Part shown: in pieces, positions 26,301 to 33,250 of the stretch | Layout of the letters: the number at the start of each line of letters is the position of its first letter | Position numbering within the stretch: the first letter of the stretch is position 1 | NCBI GenBank assembly: GCA_035325905.1 | Contig: DAOKYY010000007.1 | Coordinates: 19,683 to 83,682, forward strand | DNA from: DYGX01 sp035325905 | GTDB taxonomy: Bacteria; Chloroflexota; Anaerolineae; Aggregatilineales; Aggregatilineaceae | Direction of reading: 5' to 3' | DNA: 64,000 bases | The notes under the pieces: model-generated | Seen by the model: the letters and a program-made list of their open reading frames with translations, nothing else | What the model was told of the DNA's origin: nothing | The model's database searches: none | Program-made: the position numbers and the translations under genes

Positions 26301-28982
26301 GACCTTGCGGCGCTGGCCGCAGGCGAGCAACATGCCGCGCTGTTCACCGACGCGGGCCTCGCGCCGTTCCTGTCCTTTTGGAGCGACTGGGACGGCAGCA
26401 ATCGACCGTCCGGCCAGGGGCACCGTCTGGCCGCCGCCGTCGTGATGGAAAATGTGCGGCGAATGGCGCACATCCTGACCCTGCTGCGGCAGGTCGCTCC
26501 TGACATCCCGGTCAGCCGCGCCCTGCTATCCGAGCTTGACCGGCTCGATCAGCGTAACCGGCGCTTCACCGGCCTGCTGAACGAGATCACGTTGCTCACG
26601 CAGCAGCTTGAGGGGCGCTACCGGGGGATTCTCCCATTCTCTTTGAACGAGACCCCGCTGCAGCGGCTGGCGACCCGCTGGCACATGCGGCGCGACCCGG
26701 CGCAGGTGCTGTGGCAGCACAATGACCGCTACGAGCAGAAGATGCTTGAACTGCGGCAGGAGCGACGCCGGATGCTGGAATACTACTTCAGCCTGAACAA
26801 GCAGCTTCGCAAACAATTACACGCGTTGATCCCTGCCATCCAGCAGCACCGTAGCTCCGAGCGCCTGCTGCGGGAAGTTGCCGGCTATCAGGATATTTTG
26901 CAACGGGTGGTCATCACCCCGCGCATCCAACAGGCCCTGATCACGGCGCGCGACCAGTTTGCGATCGATACAACCGTCTACAACATGCATGAAATCAACA
27001 CGGTCGCGGGCGAATACGGCAACCCCGGCATGACGCTCGCCGTGCAGATTAGCCTGTCCACCAGGCCAGAGGCGCTGATCTCCCTCGACCGGAAGATGCG
27101 CACGCAACTGGAGCAGGCGCGGCGCGAGCATCCCGCGTCCGATTTGCCGGCCATCTGGCTGATCCCGCTGTTCGAGAATGTCGAGTCGGTTCGCGATGTG
27201 CGCGGCTACCTGGATCAGGTGTGGGACTATGCCACGCAAAGCCGGCACACCGCCCAGTCTCCCCAGAGCCGCTTCGGCGAGATCATCGCGGAGGTGTTCA
27301 TCGCCGGGTCTGATCTGAGCCAGCAGGTTGGGCAGGCTACGGCGGCCTACCTGTATCAGAAGGCGAAATACGATCTGCAATCTTGGCTGGTGGAGCACGG
27401 CACCGCGCAGGCGGTGCGCATCAAGATGGGCAGCGGCGAGCCGATGCAGCGCCAGGGAGGTTATTACTCGCGGGTGGCCGGGGTCCATGCCTTCCAGAAT
27501 TCCACCGCCAACACGCAGCGGTACGCGGCGCACCTGCTGGCCGCCGCGCGCAAGAGCACAGCCTACGCGGTTACGCCGCTGCAAGGCGTCTTCCTCGGCG
27601 GTGACTTGCGGACGTTCCAGAGCAACCTGTCGGAGCAGCTCCGCGCCCTGCCCGCGCGCGATCTGGTCAGCTTGCTGTACCACGTCCGCGAAACGCAGCA
27701 GCAGCATCGTGATGACCTGATCCGCGCCGCCGAAACGGCGGTCGAGAGCCGCCTCGTTACGCAGAACCGTGGCTTGCAAGAGCTTGAGCGCCTGACGATT
27801 GGCACCAACGACGCGCTCTATGAGCAATTTCTGGACGAGCTAACCGACAGCTTCCGGCACATCCTCTATGGTCGAGAGGAAGACGTGGTCGGCATCCACA
27901 TCGTCTCCTATTTCATCGGCAGGTCGATTCCGCAACTGCGCGACCGCCCGACCAGCCGCCGGACGCTGGGGACCGGGCCGGAGCGCGGGCAGCGCATCCT
28001 CGCCAATATCGCCGAGATCATCCCCCTGGCGAAGCAGGGCAGCCTGCTGCGCGCCATCTCGCATAACCAGGCGCAGACGGCGGTGCTAGGCGTCAACCAG
28101 TTGACGACCGGGCTGTTCCGCGCGCTGGAACGCTTCGCGCAGAAAGCCTTTGTCGAAGCGGAGCAAGAGCGCATGATCGCCGAGCGCTTGCTGCCACACC
28201 TGCCGGTCTACGAAATCCTGCACTCCTTACGGCTCTATCAGGACCGCTCCGGGGAATGCCTGCGGAGCGTCGAGACTGCGTTTCCCGCCGGGAACTCCGC
28301 TTTTGTGGCGCTGCGCGAAGATAACGACGCCATGCAGCGGTATCTGCCCCTGTTCCAGCAAGAGCTTCTGCGCTGCCACGGCGTGACCGTCAGCGAGTTT
28401 TTCACCGATGGCGTCTTTATCCCGGATCTGCTGCCGACGCTGCGCCCCGATCTCGCCGTGCTGCTGCAACAAGACCTGTTCAACACCGATCCCGATGCCA
28501 TGCTGGAACACGTCTCAGGCCGCGTTGCGGACGGCTGGCGCGCGGAGGTCACGCGGCTGCTCCGCGTCCCGGAGCAGATTCACGGCTGGCGCTCGATTAT
28601 CTGGGATGTCATCGGAGACTCGATCTACCAGCGCGTGCAGAGCTTCGCGGAACTTGCCACCGCGCTGTATTCTTTCGCCGCGACGCGCTCGTTCAGCGCC
28701 GCGCCGCCGGGGGTGCGCAGCGCGAAGCTATCGCCGGTGCTGGCAGGCTTCTTCCGCACCGCCCGCGCCGACGACGAGATGCGCGATTTCTTGATCGGCG
28801 CGGTCGAGTATCTGAGAACCTTCACCGAGGGCAACCTGGAGATGCCGGTGAGCATCATCCGGGCGATGCATGGGGTCGAGCGCATCGCCCTGATCGAAGA
28901 AAGCGCGCTGCCACCTGAAAAGCTGCACCTGTTCCGCCACTGCGTCCTGCAAATTGCGCGGCTAGCCGGCGACAACGGGTGA
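23370..28982 (+). CDS. Giant fusion: aminotransferase-like pair plus PEPC-like domain
   Basis: A 1,870-residue protein with no signal peptide or membrane segment. Residues about 39-330 follow the pattern of fold-type I aminotransferases (FHIGNPLQD, IILASGGVRETLRVI, LFFIEANDAPNH), but the expected SK is SP (275-276), so PLP cannot bind normally. Residues about 440-785 look like a complete aminotransferase: LVTSGSSRTALG, NNPHNATG (534-541), VIDDLAYQ (D566, Y569), PLP lysine K613 in HSMSKTDCLAGAR, and R757. Residues about 840-1870 carry PEPC motifs in order: TVHPTQ (H916; PEPC has TAHPTE), SDWDGSN (GDRDGNP), IPLFENV (E1268; VPLFET), AGSDLSQQVG (D1314; GYSDSAKDAG) and GSGEPMQRQGG (GRGG..GRGG). 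The two metal-ligand positions (Glu, Asp) and the His are kept, while a Lys and at least one Arg are changed. One reading is a PEP-to-oxaloacetate-to-aspartate enzyme. The gene follows the SPFH gene directly. Confidence 0.75.
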   Translation: MPDAPDSLRLFRLKPIRVARVSEVSETTAAAPVPAEERINFHIGNPLQDARLSSAFLRTALGLDIRQEELSDADPAAFLKHLAWEADDRPKLDFLIRTIQKSAPYMPRGGYSSKAPHALYQAFRAWLEDQQEALYYDSGEQSGRREIILASGGVRETLRVILFTLSSYLEALPARILCYGLDLLPPVTTMPGLWVENLAANERRACAQIERYLADQPSPPTFLILGSVPGEVTRRRLRALSLDRPLFFIEANDAPNHLSLAREAKLVQRVIRLLSPAIFSPRFGRLSTVFIAGNADYLSAIENVHFSLKGTPSASEVELLSFLLAQPGANAPQHAPSIMPQAAPSFEGLALGEATETALPHLAEQASQHLDALLDVHARMLDRSLSVLEDKASAFADRVQSAWKGRLFDEFAAVEARDLLDLLVENIHHQETIQALERSFLSAFVRHQPQYEPDACLVTSGSSRTALGILGFHCGITEVVIPDLSWSYEQCFPRVHAVPLSESFELDAGAMIDVVDELCRRDPTWRERGAVALNNPHNATGRVFGEDAVRKLVVHCLERDITVIDDLAYQNVAPVNALPEIKTVRQIVSELVRLGAVDGHRADRVITVHSMSKTDCLAGARLAVVEIRDRALRQRFEAINAQIQPNLAAILICYLFYRGPAQAVRTYWHLRNAIYGERTRALLTAAANLPPDRNPFRLAIIPPTGSMYPLLHVELLPPGLSLDWLASSLARRGIGLLPLATFARTEKGFEAGRTTFRLTLGGADPAETLLLKTRRLLIDLNRLIAEEDARYNRRQLTFRAPSGGSRPAELARAMDDVARRILEHCVESRSARRLMSLPLLDEAQVRRDFVRRYGPERLDAFRTRLLDRAQISDELMRQALGDGGRLLAERLQQEFMKDSLPRRQELFRLRSYDRTVHPTQMYSLQAEMALDAILTALIASQPVEPPLIERAAQALLEEYLGLNVSITSEQEADEILLDLAALAAGEQHAALFTDAGLAPFLSFWSDWDGSNRPSGQGHRLAAAVVMENVRRMAHILTLLRQVAPDIPVSRALLSELDRLDQRNRRFTGLLNEITLLTQQLEGRYRGILPFSLNETPLQRLATRWHMRRDPAQVLWQHNDRYEQKMLELRQERRRMLEYYFSLNKQLRKQLHALIPAIQQHRSSERLLREVAGYQDILQRVVITPRIQQALITARDQFAIDTTVYNMHEINTVAGEYGNPGMTLAVQISLSTRPEALISLDRKMRTQLEQARREHPASDLPAIWLIPLFENVESVRDVRGYLDQVWDYATQSRHTAQSPQSRFGEIIAEVFIAGSDLSQQVGQATAAYLYQKAKYDLQSWLVEHGTAQAVRIKMGSGEPMQRQGGYYSRVAGVHAFQNSTANTQRYAAHLLAAARKSTAYAVTPLQGVFLGGDLRTFQSNLSEQLRALPARDLVSLLYHVRETQQQHRDDLIRAAETAVESRLVTQNRGLQELERLTIGTNDALYEQFLDELTDSFRHILYGREEDVVGIHIVSYFIGRSIPQLRDRPTSRRTLGTGPERGQRILANIAEIIPLAKQGSLLRAISHNQAQTAVLGVNQLTTGLFRALERFAQKAFVEAEQERMIAERLLPHLPVYEILHSLRLYQDRSGECLRSVETAFPAGNSAFVALREDNDAMQRYLPLFQQELLRCHGVTVSEFFTDGVFIPDLLPTLRPDLAVLLQQDLFNTDPDAMLEHVSGRVADGWRAEVTRLLRVPEQIHGWRSIIWDVIGDSIYQRVQSFAELATALYSFAATRSFSAAPPGVRSAKLSPVLAGFFRTARADDEMRDFLIGAVEYLRTFTEGNLEMPVSIIRAMHGVERIALIEESALPPEKLHLFRHCVLQIARLAGDNG

Positions 28983-28989
28983 CTCACCA

Positions 28990-29018
28990 AAAGGGGCAAT
29001 CGATTCGGTCGCCCCTTT
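28990..29018 (+). terminator. Rho-independent-type terminator
   Basis: AAAGGGGC (28990-28997) pairs perfectly with GCCCCTTT (29011-29018) around a 13-base loop, with TTTCTGT at the 3' side. It begins 8 bases after the stop of the giant fusion gene and may also act on the convergent permease gene, since the 5' A-run becomes a T-run on the other strand. Confidence 0.75.
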
Positions 29019-29052
29019 CTGTGTCAACTGGATGACGCTGCGCGGCGGGCCG

Positions 29053-31611
29053 CTACTCGTATTGCAGCGCGCGGATGATGTCGAGCTTGGCCGCGCTGCG
29101 CGCGGGGAGTATCCCAGCGGACAGCGCCAGCAGCACGCCAGCGATCACCGCCGCGACGATGCCCGTGATCGGAAATGCGTAGGGCATCTCCCAGCCGATC
29201 ATGCTGAAGGCCGCGATCACGCCGTAGCTGATCGCCACCCCCGCCAGCACGCCCATCGCGGCGCCGAAAATCCCCAGCAGCAGCGCCTCGGCCGTCACCA
29301 TGCGACGCACCTGGCTGCGGCTGCCGCCGACCGCCCGCACGACGCCGATCTCGCGCGTGCGCTCTAGCACGTTGATCGTCAGCGTGTTGAGCAGCCCCAG
29401 CCCGGCGGGGATCAGGATCAGGGCCGCGATGACGTAGAACAGGCTGGTGGCGCCTTTGGAGGTCTCCATCAAGTCGTCCCCGTACTGGCCGGCCAGATGC
29501 GCCGTGAACTGCGGGTAGCCGCTGAGAACGCTCTGAACGCTCGCCAGCCCCGCCTGCGGATCGATCTCTGGACGAAGGTTGATCATCAGCATCACGTCTT
29601 CGGACTTGCGAAAGTCGGCGGCGAGGTTCGCCTGCGAAATGACCGCAGTCGATGTCTTGAAGGTCAGCACGTCGTGCGCGACAGCTACCACATGGTAGGT
29701 CTGCGGGCCTTCGGCGGTTTCCATCACGAAGTCGCTGCCGAGGTCCAGCCCCAGCGTCGTCTTAGCCAGCGCGGTGACGATCGCGTTGCGCCCGGTCGCC
29801 AGCGCCGCGTAAGCGTCTTCTGCGTTCCCGTCCACGAAGTCAAGCGTCGAAACCTGCGGGTAAACTGCCGGATCGATTCCGAGCAGGGCCAGCGGCGCCC
29901 CATTCACCGAGGTCGAGGCCGCGCGCAACGAGGCTGCTGTCTCCACTTCGGGCAGGGCGCTTAACTGCTCGGCCAGCCCTTTGCCGGCCCCCAGAACGTT
30001 GCTGTAGACGGCCACGCTCTGCGGAAGCACCAGCACATCGCTGGCAAAGGTTTGCCGGGTCAGGTCGCCCGCCAGGCCCATCATCGCGCCGACCAGCGCC
30101 GCGACCATCACGATAGTCGCCACGCCGATCATCAGCGTGCTGCCGGTGATGGCGGCGCGCCCCGGCTGGCGCGCCACATTGCCGCGCGCCAGATCGCCTT
30201 CGCGCGCGAACCACAGCGTGACCAGCGGGCTGAACAGCCGGGCCGCCGGAAGCACCAGCCCCGGCGCGGCCAGCACCATGCCGAGCAGGAACAGCAGCGC
30301 GCCCGCGATAGCAGCCGTACTGCCGCTGACCAGTAGCGCGATCGACAGCGCGAGGCACACGCCTCCCGCGAGCAGCCCCCACCAGGCCGCGTGCCGCATC
30401 CCCGCCGGGGGAACCGGGCGCAGCGCGTCCAACGGCGACATCCGCCCCGCGGCGCGCGCGGGCCAGTAGCTCGCGGCCAGCGCCACCGCCGGGCCGATGA
30501 TCAGAGGCAGGGCGAACGCGCGCGCGCTGAACTGCATTTCCAGCTCGACCGACATAAACTCACTCAGGATAGGGTCAATGGTCGCGAGCAGCGTCGCGGC
30601 CAGCCCGTAGCCCAGCAGCAGGCCGATCAGCGTGCCGGCCACGCCCTGAATCGCGCCTTCGATCAAGATCATCTGCGTGATCTGGCGGCGGGTCGCGCCG
30701 ACGGCGCGCAGCAAGCCCAGGTCGCGGCGGCGCTCAAGCACCACCGTGCGGAAGGTATTGAAGATCAAGAAGGCGCCGAGAAACAGCGCCAGCGCGCCGA
30801 ACAGGTCGAACATGGCGAACGCCACGTCGAGCGCGGGCAGCGCCAGCGTCGACGCCTGATCTTCCAGCGTGAAGTTGTCCCCAAGCGTAGCCTGCAAGTC
30901 CGCGCCTACTGCGTCGCGGTCAGCCCCCGGCGCGACCAGCACCTCGATTGCGTTGATCAGCCCCGGCTGGTTGAGCGCGGCCTGCGCGTCAGGCAGCGTG
31001 ACGATGAAGCGGGGCACGGACAGGAGGCTTTCGGAGGCGAACACCCCGACGACAGTGAACGTCTTTAGCCCGTCTGTGGTCGCCAGCGAGAAAGCTGTGC
31101 CGGCCTTCAGCTCAGGCGCGAAGTCAGCCGTGCTCGCCGAGATGACCACGCTGCCGCTTTCACCCGGCTCCAGGAACCGGCCCTCGCGCAGCGCAAAATG
31201 GGTCACTTCGGCGGCGGTCGCCGGGTCGACGCCCACCAGCTCGATCTGCTTCAGATCGCCCAGGACGCTTTCTCTGCCAGCATCTGGCAGAGTGAACTGG
31301 CGGTAGAGAAGCCCGGTCGCGGCCTGAACGCCGCCGATGCTTGCGATGCGATCCAGCGCCGGACCCGGCTCGAACGCCCCGCCTGCGACGTTCGTGATCG
31401 TCAGATCCGCCCCCGTGACGGAGGTCATCGTCTGGTTGAAGGCTTCCATGATGCCCGGAAGCACGAGTCCGACGCTGAAGATCAGCGCCACGCCGAAGAC
31501 AATCGCCAGCGTGGTCAGCGCGGTGCGCAGCTTGCGCCCGCTGAGGTAGCGCAGAGCCATCAAGGTCATCTGCCACAGGGTGGCGCGAAAAGTTGACCTG
31601 CTGCTGGACAT
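29053..31611 (-). CDS. ABC transporter permease, MacB/FtsX type with two FtsX units
   Basis: Membrane permease of 852 residues with the long type VII ABC layout. The N-terminal helix is in LRTALTTLAIVFGVALIFSVGLVLPGI, followed by an external MacB-like core. A first FtsX unit lies at about 275-400 (FGALALFLGAFLIFNTFRTVVLERRRDLGLLRAVGATRRQI). A second core and FtsX unit end with IGVVRAVGGSRSQVRRMVTAEALLLGIFGAAMGVLAG. The R.(L/V)RAVGA..RQ motif after the membrane segment is typical. These systems couple ATP hydrolysis to mechanical work in the envelope, such as lipoprotein release or peptide export. The ATPase gene ends 10 bases upstream. Confidence 0.9.
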   Translation of the reverse strand: MSSSRSTFRATLWQMTLMALRYLSGRKLRTALTTLAIVFGVALIFSVGLVLPGIMEAFNQTMTSVTGADLTITNVAGGAFEPGPALDRIASIGGVQAATGLLYRQFTLPDAGRESVLGDLKQIELVGVDPATAAEVTHFALREGRFLEPGESGSVVISASTADFAPELKAGTAFSLATTDGLKTFTVVGVFASESLLSVPRFIVTLPDAQAALNQPGLINAIEVLVAPGADRDAVGADLQATLGDNFTLEDQASTLALPALDVAFAMFDLFGALALFLGAFLIFNTFRTVVLERRRDLGLLRAVGATRRQITQMILIEGAIQGVAGTLIGLLLGYGLAATLLATIDPILSEFMSVELEMQFSARAFALPLIIGPAVALAASYWPARAAGRMSPLDALRPVPPAGMRHAAWWGLLAGGVCLALSIALLVSGSTAAIAGALLFLLGMVLAAPGLVLPAARLFSPLVTLWFAREGDLARGNVARQPGRAAITGSTLMIGVATIVMVAALVGAMMGLAGDLTRQTFASDVLVLPQSVAVYSNVLGAGKGLAEQLSALPEVETAASLRAASTSVNGAPLALLGIDPAVYPQVSTLDFVDGNAEDAYAALATGRNAIVTALAKTTLGLDLGSDFVMETAEGPQTYHVVAVAHDVLTFKTSTAVISQANLAADFRKSEDVMLMINLRPEIDPQAGLASVQSVLSGYPQFTAHLAGQYGDDLMETSKGATSLFYVIAALILIPAGLGLLNTLTINVLERTREIGVVRAVGGSRSQVRRMVTAEALLLGIFGAAMGVLAGVAISYGVIAAFSMIGWEMPYAFPITGIVAAVIAGVLLALSAGILPARSAAKLDIIRALQYE

Positions 31612-31621
31612 GATGCGCCCC

Positions 31622-32362
31622 CTAGCTCACGGCTACCCGGCTCAACTGCTCGCGGATTTGCTCGGCGCTGCTCTGCCCCTTGAGCCGGTTATCGTCCACG
31701 ATCTTGCCGTCTTTGAGGAACACAATCCGGTCCGCATAGGCGGCGACGCGCGGATCGTGCGTGACCAGGATGAGCGTCTGCCCCCAGGCATCGACCGTTT
31801 CGCGCAGCGTCTGGACCATTTCATCGCTGGAGCGCGAATCCAGATTGCCGGTTGGCTCGTCGGCCAGGATCACGGCGGGCTGCGCGACCAGGGCGCGCGC
31901 CAGCGCGACGCGCTGCTGCTCGCCGCCGGACAGCTCCGACGGGCGGTGCGTAGCGCGATCGGCCAGGCCAACGCGGGCCAGCGCGTCGCTCGCCCGCTTC
32001 AGCGCCCCGGCGCGCGGGACGCCGTCCAGAATAAGCGGAATCGCGACATTCTCCTGCGCGGAGAGCACAGGGACGAGGTTGAAGAACTGGAACACGAACC
32101 CCAACGACTGGCGGCGCAACCGCGACAGCGCGTTATCGTCCAGCGTGGAGAGGTCTGTATCGCGCAGGTACACGGTGCCGCTGGTAGGCCGGTCCAGGCC
32201 GCCCAGCAGATAGAGCAAGGTGCTCTTGCCGGAGCCGCTTGGCCCCATGATCGCGAGAAACTCGCCTTCCTCAACCATCAGATTGACGTCGTTGAGCGCG
32301 TAGATCGGCTGGCTAACCGCTCCGTAGACTTTGGTGAGTGCTTCCGTGCGTGCGATTGACAT
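31622..32362 (-). CDS. ABC transporter ATP-binding protein, LolD/MacB type
   Basis: ATPase of 246 residues. Walker A is GPSGSGKST (in FLAIMGPSGSGKSTLLYLLGG), the Q-loop is FVFQFFNLVPVLSAQENVAIPL, the signature is LSGGEQQRVALARALVAQP, Walker B is ILADEPTGNLD, and the switch His is in LILVTHDPRVAAYADRIVFLKDG. This matches the LolD/MacB/FtsE group that partners FtsX-type permeases. The start at 32362 is chosen for its GAGG Shine-Dalgarno; a longer reading frame to 32521 would run into the end of the padR gene. It is the second gene of a padR-ATPase-permease operon. Confidence 0.94.
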   Translation of the reverse strand: MSIARTEALTKVYGAVSQPIYALNDVNLMVEEGEFLAIMGPSGSGKSTLLYLLGGLDRPTSGTVYLRDTDLSTLDDNALSRLRRQSLGFVFQFFNLVPVLSAQENVAIPLILDGVPRAGALKRASDALARVGLADRATHRPSELSGGEQQRVALARALVAQPAVILADEPTGNLDSRSSDEMVQTLRETVDAWGQTLILVTHDPRVAAYADRIVFLKDGKIVDDNRLKGQSSAEQIREQLSRVAVS

Positions 32363-32391
32363 GCTTTTTATCCTCAAGGATGATGCGACGC

Positions 32392-33015
32392 TCAATCCGG
32401 CTGCGGACTGAACTCGCGCGCTTCGCGCGATTGCGCCACGCTCCGGCGCGGTCTGCCACGCCGCTTTGGCTCCGGCTCCGGTGGGGTATAGTGCTTCAGG
32501 TCGGGCAGGCGCGCCTCGCACATCTCGATCCAGCGCAAGTCCGCTTCAAGATGCATGATGGCGCTTTCCAGCAGCAACAGCCACGGAAGCTGCGTGCGGG
32601 GATCGGCCTGGCGGGCGAGCTGGGTCGCTTCGTGCAACTGCTTGTACAGCTCCCGCCGCTGGGTCATCAAGACCTGTTCGGGTGGAACCGGCCCCCCGAC
32701 CAGGCTTAGAACCAGCTTGACGTAGAACGTGTCGCCCAGGCGGTAATCGCGCACTTCCGGGCTGGTGTACCAGGCTTCAAGCTCTTGCCGCCCCTCATCG
32801 GTGATGAAATACACCTTTCGATCTGGGGCGTCGTCCGTCTCTTCGATCTCGAAATCAACCAGGCTCGCGTCTTTGAGCCGGGCCAGCGTGCTGGCGATCT
32901 GGCCCGGCTTGACCTCCCACTCGGCGTTGACGACCAGATTCAGTCGTTTTCCAAGCTCGTAGCCGTGCATGGGGTTCTGGTAGAGCAAGGCGAGCAGCGT
33001 GTGCTTGACGGACAT
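32392..33015 (-). CDS. PadR-family transcriptional regulator
   Basis: Regulator of 207 residues with a PadR winged helix: MSVKHTLLALLYQNPMHGYELGKRLN, then EWEVKPGQIASTLARLKDASLVDFEIE, and a wing APDRKVYFITDEGRQELEAWY. The C-terminal helical domain (about 85-170) serves for dimerisation. A basic tail (EPKRRGRPRRSVAQSREAREF) resembles an AT-hook. The ATG at 33015 begins the conserved domain, and the upstream DNA holds the promoter and operator rather than coding sequence. It is the first gene before the ABC ATPase and FtsX permease, as is usual for PadR control of such exporters. Confidence 0.92.
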   Translation of the reverse strand: MSVKHTLLALLYQNPMHGYELGKRLNLVVNAEWEVKPGQIASTLARLKDASLVDFEIEETDDAPDRKVYFITDEGRQELEAWYTSPEVRDYRLGDTFYVKLVLSLVGGPVPPEQVLMTQRRELYKQLHEATQLARQADPRTQLPWLLLLESAIMHLEADLRWIEMCEARLPDLKHYTPPEPEPKRRGRPRRSVAQSREAREFSPQPD

Positions 33016-33023
33016 AAACCTAT

Positions 33024-33065
33024 CCACTACGATTATAGGTTTCCGAAAAACTATAATCGCAGTGG
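33024..33065. promoter_or_regulatory. PadR operator: long inverted repeat over the -10
   Basis: Arms at 33024-33038 and 33051-33065 match over 15 positions with one mismatch (CCACTACGATTATAG against its complement), separated by 12 bases. The repeat covers the -10 and the start point of the padR promoter. This is where an autorepressor would sit. Confidence 0.7.
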
Positions 33066-33078
33066 GTAGTTTTGTCAA
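33050..33078 (-). promoter_or_regulatory. Promoter of the padR-ABC operon
   Basis: On the minus strand TTGACA (33078-33073), a 17-bp spacer, and TATAGT (33055-33050). The -35 is perfect, the -10 matches at five of six positions and the spacing is ideal. The start point would lie near 33043, giving a leader of about 28 bases before the padR ATG. Confidence 0.75.
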
Positions 33079-33142
33079 GGGGTGTGCGTGCCTGCTTCCC
33101 GGCGATCCGGCGCCGTGCCCCAGGGCGCCAAGATACAAACAG

Positions 33143-33184
33143 GCCGCAAGACTCCCGCCCGCGTCAGAGCAGAAGTCTTGCGGC
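33143..33184 (-). terminator. Long stem-loop after the giant peptidase gene
   Basis: A perfect 11-bp stem, GCCGCAAGACT (33143-33153) with AGTCTTGCGGC (33174-33184), and a 20-base loop. It lies 67 bases downstream of the peptidase stop and upstream of the padR promoter. No T-run is seen, so the terminator role is a position-based inference. Confidence 0.5.
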
Positions 33185-33250
33185 TGCGTGATGTGCGCCC
33201 CGTTACGAAGCGCCTCGCTCGCGGAACAGGCTATGCCTGCGGCGAGCGCG

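Noticed and set aside
25887..28979. C-terminal part of the giant protein first read as an SMC-like or structural helical region
   Set aside because: Heptad patterns are not continuous, and ordered PEPC-like motifs (TVHPTQ, SDWDGSN, PLFE, GSD, QRQGG) explain it better.
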